Source: Leguminivora glycinivorella (lineage: Eukaryota > Arthropoda > Insecta > Lepidoptera > Tortricidae). Taken from it: 64,000 nt of DNA. The notes below the pieces were generated by a model. That model was not told the DNA's origin. It searched no databases and saw only the letters and a program-made list of their open reading frames with translations. This document shows, piece by piece, positions 34,268-43,900 of this stretch (within the stretch, counting starts at the first letter, position 1; every line of letters starts with the position of its first letter). Both the position numbers and the translations under genes were made by a program. The stretch spans positions 17,064,456-17,128,455 of the forward strand of contig NC_062973.1 in the NCBI RefSeq assembly GCF_023078275.1, in the 5' to 3' direction.

Positions 34268-34420
34268 TAATTCGTCACTACTTTAAAAAAATCTCGTATC
34301 TCACGCTGTTCCTCAAAGTTAAAACGCAGTAAGTCTATATGCATTCCATACATACTTACTACAATTTTCTTTTCATTGACAGACTAAGATACAAGTTTTT
34401 TTAAAAGTAGTGACGAATTA
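34268..34420. mobile_element. MITE family E, copy 1
   Basis: Terminal inverted repeats TTCGTCACTACTTTAAAAAA and their inverse; the interior contains TCCATACATACTTACTAC. Copy 2 is nested at 36493-36649, and a fragment of the interior lies at 54311-54358. Confidence 0.85.
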
Positions 34421-34429
34421 TAATATTCA

Positions 34430-34901
34430 ATATCTGGGCGACCGAGCTTCGCTCGGTTCTGTTTCGTATCCTTGACCTGTGTGAAAAAAAAAATAGTACC
34501 TACATCGAGCGAAAGAATTCTCAGTCTTAACAACAGAACTACTCCACACGAGATGGCGCGCGTTTCGCCACAAAAGCTCAAATAGTGTATTTTCCTATTC
34601 GTGTTAGCCTTGACCTGTGTCGCCATCTAGTCTTTACAATAAATAATACTTACATCGACCGAAAGAATTCTGTCTTAATAGTACAACTACTGCACACGAG
34701 ATGGCGCTCGAAGAAAAACGCATGAAAACTCGAAAATTTGCGTTTTCCGGGACCTAAGGATAAGTTAGATCGATTTTTCACCCCCGAAAACCCCCACATA
34801 ACAAATTTCAGCGAAATCGTTAGAGCTATTTCCGAGATCGTCGGTATATATAAATAAATAAATAAATAAATATACAAGAATTGCTCGTTTAAAAGTATAA
34901 G
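34430..34901 (+). repeat. Repeat with duplicated segment and (AAAT)n tail
   Basis: A block of about 150 bp containing CGAAAGAATTCT and CACACGAGATGGCGC occurs twice in tandem (near 34510 and 34660), followed by TTAGAGCTATTTCCGAGATC, an AAATAAAT tract and AAGAATTGCTCGTTTAAAAG. The tail structure suggests a SINE or LINE 3' end. Confidence 0.55.
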
Positions 34902-36121
34902 ATAATACGTGGTGTACCCTTGTTTCGCCGACAAACTTTTCATCCAATATCATTTCATCGACAACAAATCATCGAAAGTTTAGTTCGAGTAAAATTGTTT
35001 CGAGTAATTTTGTTTCAACTACTATTTATTTGAAAGTTTCTTAGTTATTATAAATACTATTCAACTAATATTTCTTCATCGCTGATTCATTTCAAAGTAC
35101 TTCAAATAGCAGAACTACAAAACATCGCAATTCATTTATTCGACGTATTATAACAAAACTTTTTCATTTGTCGTACTGTACACATTTATAGATGTTTCTA
35201 TTCTAGGAAGCTTCAAATTGTCGATTTTATCGTAACACATCACATACGTCCATAATTAAACTATGAGCATTGGCTTAAATCCTATATTAGAGTGGGTTAG
35301 GTTAGAACTGCGATGCTACAAAACGATCAACGGCTTCGAAAGTAGGTTTAGGTTGGGTTAGAACTGTGACCACACACAAAAACGACCAGTTTACAGAGTA
35401 GGTTTAGGTTAGGTTAGAACTGTAATCACACAGAAACAAACGGCTTACCGAGTAGGTTTAGGTTAGGTTAGATCTGCGACCTACACAACAACGAATGGCT
35501 TTTTAATTAGGTTTAGGTTAGGTTATGACTGTGACCACACACAAAAACAAATAGTTTACAGAGTAGGTTTAGGTTAGGTTCGATCTGTGATTTACACAGA
35601 AGCAAACGTATTGCAGAGTAGGTTTAGGTTAGAACTGCGACCCTACACATCAAAGAACGGTCTATTCTATACATATAGTAGGTTTAGGTTAGGTTAGAAC
35701 TGTGACCAAATACAAAAACAAACAGTTTACGGAGTAGGTTTAGGTTTCGTTAGTACTGTATGTGATCACACAGAAACAAACGGCTTACAGAGTAGGTTTA
35801 GGTTAGGTTAGAACTGCGACCAAACAAACAGTTTACAATATGTAGAATTTTAGAAAAAATCATAATTGAAATGATATTATGCGTAATGAATTGTATTTAA
35901 TGTAAAACAAAATGAAATGAAAAAACACGAAACGAAATACCACGACATAAAGTATACTCGGAATAACTAATCTACGAAATAAAAGTCTACGGTTTGATTT
36001 TACTTGTATCGATTGTTCTACGATATGAACTGTCGATGAAATGAAATTATTTGAAACGTTGTCTTTGAAATAATATTCGAACAAGTGTCTGTCGGCGATT
36101 CAAGGGTAAACCATAATACGT
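34902..36121. mobile_element. Foldback element G1 with 9-bp target duplication
   Basis: Perfect 9-bp direct repeats ATAATACGT (34902-34910 and 36113-36121) flank a 1,202-bp element starting GGTGTACCCTTG and ending CAAGGGTAAACC; outer inverted repeats extend through TCGCCGACA. The arms (34911-35280, 35835-36112) are strings of non-identical short phrases with TTTCATCGA, TTCGAGTAA and TTTGAAA in one orientation on the left and inverted on the right. The core is the TTAGG-rich array. The 9-bp duplication and repeat-built arms resemble foldback/MULE-type elements. No coding sequence. Confidence 0.8.
35285..35830 (+). repeat. TTAGG-rich minisatellite core of G1
   Basis: Nine or so units of about 60 bp, each with GTAGGTTTAGGTTAGGTTAG followed by AACTGTGACC and an ACACA/AAACAAACGG segment. 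The TTAGG-like words are part of a longer unit and do not form pure telomeric repeat. Confidence 0.85.
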
Positions 36122-36450
36122 AGACAATCCTCGTGCCATGTTTGAACATGATAATGTTCTATTTATATAATTATACCTATCTAAATAAATACGAACCCAG
36201 TTCTGATAAATTCAGATTCTGTAAACAATGTAATAATAACAAGGAAGTAGGCATGATAATTAAGTAATATTTTGTTAATTATTACCTAATTATATTATAT
36301 CAAGCACACTTATGATGATACATTAATCTTATCACACATCCTACACACTTAAATTTTAACAGCGTTTTCCCATTACCCAATCCGATATCGGAATTGGGAC
36401 CGACATCGATAGATTTATAATAAATACTTTTTATTAGTACATCTGGGTAC
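36122..36450. other. Unassigned spacer
   Basis: A short CCGATATCGGAATTGGGACC block near 36380 resembles the arms of the MITE at 51752. Nothing else was seen. Confidence 0.45.
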
Positions 36451-36741
36451 GTAGCTGAATGGCACAAACGCTCACGAAACGAAACGCTCGTAGATATATC
36501 GTCACTACTTTTAAAAAATCTCGTATCTCACGCTGTTCCTCAAAGTTAAAACGCAGTAAGTCTATATGCATTCCATACATACTTAATACAATTTTCTTTT
36601 CATTGACAGACGAAGATACAAGTTTTTTTAAAAGTAGTGACGATATATCTCTATCGCTCTTCCGTATCGGCACGACCGAGCAATAATACCTTTCGCGGCG
36701 TTTCGTTTTCGTTTCGCATCACAGAAATGCCATTCGGCTAC
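36451..36741 (-). mobile_element. MITE family D copy with nested family E MITE
   Basis: Ends GTAGCTGAATGGCACAAACG and AGAAATGCCATTCGGCTAC. The family E element at 36493-36649 sits inside, so D was present before E inserted. Confidence 0.8.
36493..36649. mobile_element. MITE family E, copy 2 (nested)
   Basis: Inverted ends TCGTCACTACTTTTAAAAAA and its complement, extended by GATATA on both sides. The interior is nearly identical to the 34268 copy. Confidence 0.85.
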
Positions 36742-37534
36742 GGCACCTGAGCAAAAGAAGTATAAAAATGAAATGAAGACACCGGAGACTATTGAATATA
36801 AATAGAGGTCCAACAGGCGGTCTTATCGCTAAAGAGCGATCTCTTCCGGACAACTTCCAGACTTCCTGACAGACTTTGACAGTAACTCTCTATGTATAAT
36901 ACTCGATCCTCTTTGACAATACCAAACGTTAGGTAACTAACCTCATTTAGATATTATCGTTCTGATGTCAGCGGACGTTGAAATTGGCCTATAATTCTAA
37001 AAATATTCTGGCGATCTTGTAAATGAAAGATGTCAGCCACAGTAAGGAGGCCGGGCGCCCAGAAAAAACGTTATCGCACACATGATTACTTGCTCTGTTC
37101 GCCTACGACCCGCCACACAAAAGGAGCCGACGTAATTTATTTAGCAAGCCTTGCTCAATATGTCTATTACACTGCTGGCTGCATAGATAGTAGAAAACCC
37201 TAGACTCTAGGACCTAGAGGAGATGTGACGTCATCATGGCACCACTTTTCATTACGATAATAATATTGTAAAGCAACTCACCTCATATAATATTATATAT
37301 GTTGCATATTATATTATGTGGGTGATAACCAGTTGCTCTCCAAAAATCATGCAATTTTCATAAAGCTGGAGAGAAACAGCGGTACCACGGTACAAATTAA
37401 AATCGAGCTGATAGCTGTATCTGTCACTTTCAGTACCTATATGGTATGTCTTTGACAAACAGAAACATCTGTAATCGATGCTATTCATTAGGCTTAGAAT
37501 AAATTGAAAAGTGAAAAAAATGACTGCCTTGAGT
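36742..37534. other. Unassigned spacer with a small AT-rich hairpin
   Basis: At 37272-37337, AGCAACT and AGTTGCT flank CATATAATATTATATA and its inverse. No gene was recognised. Confidence 0.45.
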
Positions 37535-37600
37535 GAGACTTGAACTTACGGCCTCTGGGTCGATATTCCAGCGCTCAGCTGCCAAATGAGCGAAGACTTT
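37535..37600 (-). repeat. tRNA-like SINE head
   Basis: On the minus strand an A-box-like TGGCAGCTGAGCGC and a B-box-like AGTTCAAGTCTCACTC are about 30 bp apart. There is no matching acceptor stem, so I treat it as tRNA-derived repeat. Confidence 0.45.
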
Positions 37601-37703
37601 AACCAAGCCAGGGAAATTTTACACCATATTGGTCAATGGGACTTGTAGCTACCGTAAGATAATTATTCCTAAACGGCGACCGGAGTTCCGTCATATTGGA
37701 AAT

Positions 37704-38654
37704 ATGATTATTGGTTGTCTATTGTTTGCCCGACAGTCATTTAACATAATATTCATTTGCCCGAATCTAACTTGCCTGAATTTCATTTGCCCGAATGATT
37801 TGTTTACCATAAAAATCATATGACATACTCGTTGTTTATCCGAATATTACCTTCCATAATCATACAATGCCATACTATTTGTTAGCCATATTATTAAGTG
37901 CAATAATATGGTTTCATAGAATATTCAAACGCCATAAGCAATTATTGCCATATTAATTGTTGCCCATATTATTACCTAACCTAACCTACTTTCTGATAGC
38001 AGTTTCATTTTCACAGTTCTAACCTAACCTAACCTACTTTTCCAACAGTTTCATTCTCCAGGGGGTCACAGTTCTAACCTAACCTAACCTACTTTCTGAT
38101 AGCAGTTTCATTTTCCAGGGGGTCGCAGTTCTAACCTAACCTAACCTACTGTCTGATAGTATTTTCATTTTCCGGGGGGTCACAGTTCTAACCTAACCTA
38201 ACCTACTTTTCAAGCAGTTTCCTTTTCCAAAGGTTCACAGTTCTAACCTAACCTAACCTACTTTCTGATAGCAGTTTCATTTTCCAGGGGGTCACAGTTC
38301 TAACCTAACCTAACCTTCTTTCTGATAGCAGTTTCATTCTCTAGTCCTTCTAGTACCTATTATAGTAGTTTTCGATTCTACCAAAGCACATTATGGAAAT
38401 TGACTTTTCTAGACGCTAATTTGTATGACAAATGATGGTATGGAATGTGGTAATTACGGATTTCGATGATTCTGACAAATGACATTATGGAAACTGACTT
38501 TATGGGAAACAAAGTTTCTGGCACTAGATTAATATAGTAAACAATGATTATGGCATAAGTTGTTATGAGAAACAATATTATGATTGTTGAATAGGATGGC
38601 AAATAAAATTATGGCAAATGATATTCTGGCAAATGGGGGTATCCCATGATTATT
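37704..38654. mobile_element. Foldback element G2 with 9-bp target duplication
   Basis: Perfect ATGATTATT repeats (37704-37712, 38646-38654) flank a 933-bp element that starts GGTTGTC and ends GTATCCC. The left arm repeats CATTTGCCCGAAT and CCATATTATT-like phrases, while the right arm repeats their inverse (ATTATGGCAAATGATATTCT). The core is a CCTAACC-rich array. Architecture and duplication length match G1, while the arm and core sequences differ. Confidence 0.75.
37973..38335. repeat. CCTAACC-rich minisatellite core of G2
   Basis: About six units of 60-65 bp: AACCTAACCTAACCTACTTT, then CTGATAGCAGTTTCATTTTC and CAGGGGGTCACAGTTCT. Orientation is opposite to the TTAGG words in G1. Junction text (AGTTCTAACC against GGTTAGAACT) shows that the G1 and G2 cores are related. 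Confidence 0.85.
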
Positions 38655-39002
38655 GATTACTACTATACTTTAGTACCTATAATGATATGTTTCATGGGAG
38701 TGTACAGGATGGTATAAGGTTATTCAGATCCAGTTTAATACCCTCGGTCTATATTTTTTTCTATGTCTATGGCTGCCTGGTGCCTATGACAATTCAGTAC
38801 AAAGCTTCTATAAATGTATCTCGCAATAACGACTCAACTTTTGCGTAATATATTGTCTCGGTCGCAAACAGTCACAAACTAAGAGATGTTACAAGTGCCT
38901 CTGTCTGTGGCATTTGATCCTTCAGGGCGGATTAATTCATGCCGAGTTATTTTTAAGTTAGGTTAGCTCCGACGTATAGTTTAGGATTACATTCAGGAAA
39001 CT

Positions 39003-39158
39003 ACATATATACAAATACATATATACATAGAAAACATCCATGACTCAGGAACAAATATCTGTGCTCATCACACAAATAAATGCCATAACCGGGATTCGGA
39101 CCCGGGACCGCGGCTTAGCAGGCAGGGTCGCTCCCCACTAGGCCAGACCGGTCGTCAA
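39003..39158 (-). repeat. tRNA-headed SINE, second copy
   Basis: Minus strand head GACGACCGGTCTGGCCTAG, B box GGGTCCGAATCCCGG, body GTGTGATGAGCACAGATATT; the 3' part is shorter than in the copy at 10562. Confidence 0.8.
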
Positions 39159-39513
39159 ATTATTAGTTATTTAAGTGACATTAAAACAATAGTGTTGTTT
39201 TACAGGTCAATTCGTAATCTGGAGACAATGAGGAACACATCCATACCTGTTTTAGGTATTTAGAAGAGATGTCTACGAAAATCGTGAAGGAGACGACTTT
39301 TCGTCAAATTGGCTCTAGACTATTAGGTCATGTTTGGTGTCGTTTTCGTATAGTTATTAATTAAATTAATTAAAGCTTTTAATGTTAAAGTTTCACTACT
39401 GCCCATATAGAAAAAAACTATCTAGATACGGTTTTAATTGTTTATTTGTACAGTCATGTGTGAATGAGTAACAAACGTTATTTATTTTAGCGATGTCCAA
39501 CGACGACGACGGC

Positions 39514-39553
39514 GACGGGGATAGACTAAATAATGATTTAGTCTATCCCCGTC
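39514..39553. other. Perfect 18-bp palindrome with 4-nt loop
   Basis: GACGGGGATAGACTAAAT and its exact inverse flank AATG. It may be the remains of a MITE or an insertion hotspot. Confidence 0.85.
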
Positions 39554-39632
39554 CGTTAGTATAAATATTAAAGATTCGATCTAACCTGATTTTTCAAAAT
39601 ATTTATATTTATCAACAGAGGCATTTCATCCA

Positions 39633-39873
39633 GGCAGGCAAGCATGGTCGCGTGATAAACGATAAAACGTCAGGCCATCCTTTTCGCACTATTTGTAAGT
39701 GGGATAGGGACGCACCGATACGATAAAGATTATCGAACTAGTGTGCTACGCCCACAGGAAGGCAAGCATGGGCGCGTGATAAACGATAAAACGTCAGGCC
39801 GTCCTTTTCGCACTATTTGTAAGTGACGGGGACGCACTACTGCTACGATAAAGTTTATTAAACTAGTGTGCTA
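39633..39873 (+). repeat. Tandem pair of family F half copies
   Basis: Two direct copies, about 120 bp apart, each run GCAAGCATGG, CGCGTGATAAACGATAAAAC and then GAACTAGTGTGCTACG (AAACTAGTG in the second). Each has only the left arm of the hairpin, replaced on the right by the GTGTGCTACG segment. Confidence 0.75.
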
Positions 39874-40374
39874 CGTCCTCATCGTACTATCTGATCCATT
39901 GACTTAAACTTTACTCTGTAAGGACATGGCATACGGGCACTAAAATGGTGTCAGTAACACCCCTGTGCAGGAATGCGAGTCAAGCGTGCACGGCGTGCAG
40001 CCTATGCGAGCAATCATGCGCGATATGTGAGCTCAACAATCAATCGCGTTGTAGCATTCCACCAAGGCGCAAACACGAAAATGTTTAGTAGAAATTATAA
40101 TATGATTTGTCATATCCTTATTTTGGAATGTTTGATCTGACCCCATTATGAAAGCTGGGTCGTTATTATTTAGCCTCGATAAGGGAATGTGTGACTTAAT
40201 TGATAACGAAAAAATGTGTGTCAACGTAACAAGTCCAACTAATAGTTACGAAAACACAAATAATGTAATCAAACTTGACGTTTAATATTATAATTAGGTT
40301 AAACAGATTTAGTAAAAAGGTCAATTTTGTGGACAATATTCTAAAAGTTAACAACTCTGGTACATACCTACACT

Positions 40375-40493
40375 AGGTAGGCATGAGTCGCGCGATAAAC
40401 GATACAACATCTGACCGTCACTTTCGCACTATTTGTAAGTGCGATAGGGACGGCCTGATGTTTTATCGTTTATCGCGCGACCATGCTATCGGT
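40375..40493. mobile_element. MITE family F next to the PGRP promoter
   Basis: Arms GGCATGAGTCGCGCGATAAA and its inverse ending CGCGCGACCATGCTATC pair through GATGTTTTATCGTTTATCGC. The right end is about 60 bp upstream of the kappa-B-like motif. Confidence 0.85.
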
Positions 40494-40551
40494 GTTGTCC
40501 CGTTTTTATTATGAATGGAGATAAAGCGTTTGGTAGAAGATGAGCCGAGGA

Positions 40552-40561
40552 GGGGATTTTC
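40552..40561 (+). promoter_or_regulatory. Kappa-B-like (Rel/NF-kB) site
   Basis: GGGGATTTTC fits the consensus GGGRNWYYYY exactly. Rel-family sites of this type drive infection-induced transcription of many insect immune genes. It lies 293 bp upstream of the PGRP ATG and 28 bp upstream of a TATA-like box. A single 10-mer can occur by chance; context makes it plausible. Confidence 0.5.
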
Positions 40562-40588
40562 TTTACTTACTTGGGCTTGGTCGGTTAT

Positions 40589-40596
40589 TATAAATA
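40589..40596 (+). promoter_or_regulatory. TATA-like box of the PGRP gene
   Basis: TATAAATA. If used, transcription would start near 40620, leaving a 5' UTR of about 230 nt if no upstream intron exists. This is inferred from position only. Confidence 0.4.
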
Positions 40597-40853
40597 ATAC
40601 TTTTTTCCTGAATCATCTAGCGTATACCTCGGAACGTATTAGGGGACTCACCGACTTTATCAATGGCGAATAATAAAAGGACGGATACAAACAGAGCTCG
40701 TAAAAACGTTACGTTATTTTTCTAATATAACATAAGACACCATTGCCCATGTATCCTACAAATACGATGGTTGGAGAGAAATACCAGTAATTGACTACAA
40801 CCCATTTGCAGGATTATACAGCGTAATTTGTTACTTGATTAAAAAAGGTTAAA

Positions 40854-40911
40854 ATGAGCCTCATTGCAGTTTTATTAGTACTTATTAAGTTGTGTGCTGC
40901 TCAGGACAACG
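40854..40911 (+). other. PGRP exon 1: signal peptide
   Basis: ATG in context AAAATGAG opens MSLIAVLLVLIKLCAAQDN. Cleavage is likely after Ala16 or near it. The exon ends in phase 1 on a G; the donor is G|GTATGT at 40912. That G supplies the first base of Glu20. Confidence 0.88.
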
Positions 40912-43900
40912 GTATGTTTTTATATTTATTATTATTTGGTTTATTTTAATAGCCTGAACAAAAAAGAAAACATGGCTGATTTACAGACAGGTAAACAATG
41001 TGTTTTCCCTTTCAACATTTTTTTGTGTTCAACTGCTAGACAAAGCAATACCTGATAGCGGTCTTTTTTCTCTGCACCAGTCTCGTATTAAAAAAATAAT
41101 TATTAAGTGGGCTTTCATGTGAAAAATAGTGAAATCGCAACCGAGCGCTTAATCATACCGTGTGTGGTATCAAATTAAAGGGCTTTGCGAGTAGTTTACA
41201 AATATATAAATATAACATATTATAGGACTTTTACTACTTGGTCTAACAAAATATGATAAAATGTCCAAATGTGGTAATAATTGTAACGGTGAAGGCTCGT
41301 TTTCAAAAAATTGCCAAAAATATATAATAGAAATTTATAATCACTAAGGAATAAGAGCAATTTTAGTAAACGTTGCAGATTAGATAGTGACTTATATCTA
41401 TTTAAATTTCTGTTTTATTTTCCGCACCAATTGTAAGTTTCTGTTTGGTCCAATGGTTGACTGGTAGAGAATGCCTTAAGGCATTAAGTTCGCCATTTGT
41501 ACTTTATGTTGTGCAATAAAGGTTAAATAAATAAATAAATAAATTAATTAATTTTGTATGAAAATAATTTCAATGTGATGTAGATTTTGAAAGAAATTGT
41601 CACTTAATTTTAGGTAATTTCTGTAAAAAATTCAACTCGTCTTAGCCTCGTTTACTCTTTTTCAAAACCTTATAATAAAGATGTAGTCTGAGAATACGTA
41701 TTATATTATAAATTTACCAGTTTCAGTATTCAAAATTGTCCAAATTTTACAAATAAGATCGACTAATTCAGCGCTATACGCGGGTTTCCCTAAACGTGCA
41801 TCAGAAAAAAAAACATAAATAATTTAGTGAGTTAGTTTTCGAAAATCCCGTCTAATAAGAATCAAGATAAAAAGATGCTCTAATTGAAACTTTCATTAAA
41901 TATATCTATTAGATAACGGAAAGTGTAGTATTTCACCGCCTGAAACTATCAATTTTACATTATTTTGACGTTTTTCTTGAAAGCAGCCTTAACTTGTTTG
42001 TAGTATTTAATTGGTAACTGCTAAGGAGCTACTGACAAAAGGGTCATAGATAACCCTTTAAGTACTCAATGAGAGGAGTGTTGACACGAGTTACAAATTT
42101 CCTCTACGCACGTGTATTGTACGACGTTTTTCAGTACTAGTGTGATAAGGTCCCGTGTGTACTGAAATTTGATTAAGGTACAGCGGGGCAAATCCCGACT
42201 GAGGGAAAAATGTCCCTGATCCATTTTTTCCATGTTTTACAATGTTTTCATTATTAATTAGAGTGTCCACCGGTTCTGTAGAACTCAACATATAGTGTAA
42301 TAATGGAAAAAATGGGTCAGTTACAATGGCCCCGCAGTCGAGATTTGTCACGCTGTACCTTACAATTAATTCACTTCTTGTCAGTGGTTTATTTCTTGTC
42401 ACGTCGAAATTTCGGAGGGCTATCCTGTACTGAAAAAACGTCGTACGATACACGTGCGAAAAAGGAAATCGTAAACTCGTGTCGATTCATCGCCAGTAAT
42501 AGTTTCGAACTTCCTCTTTTTGGCACTTTTATCATAATTTACTATTTTCTAGAGTGCGGTGTAGTGCCAATGACCCAGTGGGTGGGTCAAGCGAGCCAGC
42601 GCACAGAACCACTGGCCAACCCTGTAGACCTGGTGATCATCCAGCATAGCGTATACGGTGCATGCGCCACGGACGAGGCCTGCGAGAAGGCCGTGAGAGG
42701 GATCCGAGAATACCACATTAACAAAAAAGGGTTCACTGATATAGGAGAATCGTGAGTATTTGTACTTGATAAGTTCCTTACTAAAATCCCTAGAGTGTGG
42801 TATTGTGCCGATGCCGGGATCCCTTTCTTTCCCATAAACTTATTGGTCAGAATTTCGTTAGTCATAAGTTGTTATTCATATATTTTGTGGTCATAAACAT
42901 CACTAGTCATAATTTTTGTTACGAATAACGCTTAATGGTTCTAACATTAACAACCCATAATATTGGATGCCATAACTTTAAAAGTCATAAAGTTGATGTG
43001 TATAATTTTTTAAAGCATATCAATAATTATTCAGAAATATTATAAGGCATATAGTTTAAAGCCCTAATGATTGTTCTGCATATAGATTTAATGTCTAAAA
43101 TTCCTAAAGTATATTATATTTCAGATATACGTATAATTGCACAGAAAAAATTTGGACATAATAAATATACATAATACTATTTATGACTTCCAAACAAAAA
43201 GTAACCCTATTTAGTTAGTTAGGTTAGTTAGTTTCCTATGATTCATTAGAGCGGAAATAGGAGCCTAGTAGCGGGGCTCTGTCGACTAATAGGTGAAACA
43301 AAATTGTTTTAAAAATAATCCTTTTCCTCGTGTAGGTTCGTTAGTTTCCTTTTGTCCCTTAGAGCGAAAATAGGAGGCCCGCGTAGCGGGGCTCCGTCGA
43401 CTTATTGGCGGAACAAAACTGTTTCAAAAAGTATCCCTTTGCCTCGTGTAGGTTCGTTAGTTTCCTTTTGCTAGTTACCTTTTGTCTTTAAGAGCGGGTA
43501 TAGAAGTCGTTGACGTCGGCTCCTTGGCGAGACTAATTGGTTTAATAGGTGCCATGAAAATTTAATAAATACTGGGGTAGTTAGTAAGCCAAATTACAAC
43601 TTACGAAAATGCAGACGAAAAACATTACAACATTTTTTATGGGAAACAATATAGATCCCATTGAATACTATTAGTGAAGAAACACTATGCTTATTAATCA
43701 TTATGACTTGTGATAAAGTCCTTAGAACAATTATTCCGAATAAGTTTATTCCCTTCAACATTATGGATTTGTATAACTATGGATTTTGATTATTATGGCT
43801 AAAACATTTTATGACTTAACAATAATTATGACTTTCAAAAATCGGAACTACAATTTCTTACGTTCAATTTTATGACTACTGTCGCGCCAATCATGTAATA

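Noticed and set aside
35285..35830. True interstitial telomere
   Set aside because: TTAGG words occur only as parts of 60-bp units with other text; there is no pure (TTAGG)n run.
40642..40651. Second kappa-B site GGGGACTCAC
   Set aside because: It breaks the consensus at the central A/T position.
42303..42550. Upstream start for PGRP exon 2 (frame from 42303)
   Set aside because: This segment is MITE sequence. The phase-matched signal-peptide exon at 40854 gives a complete PGRP.
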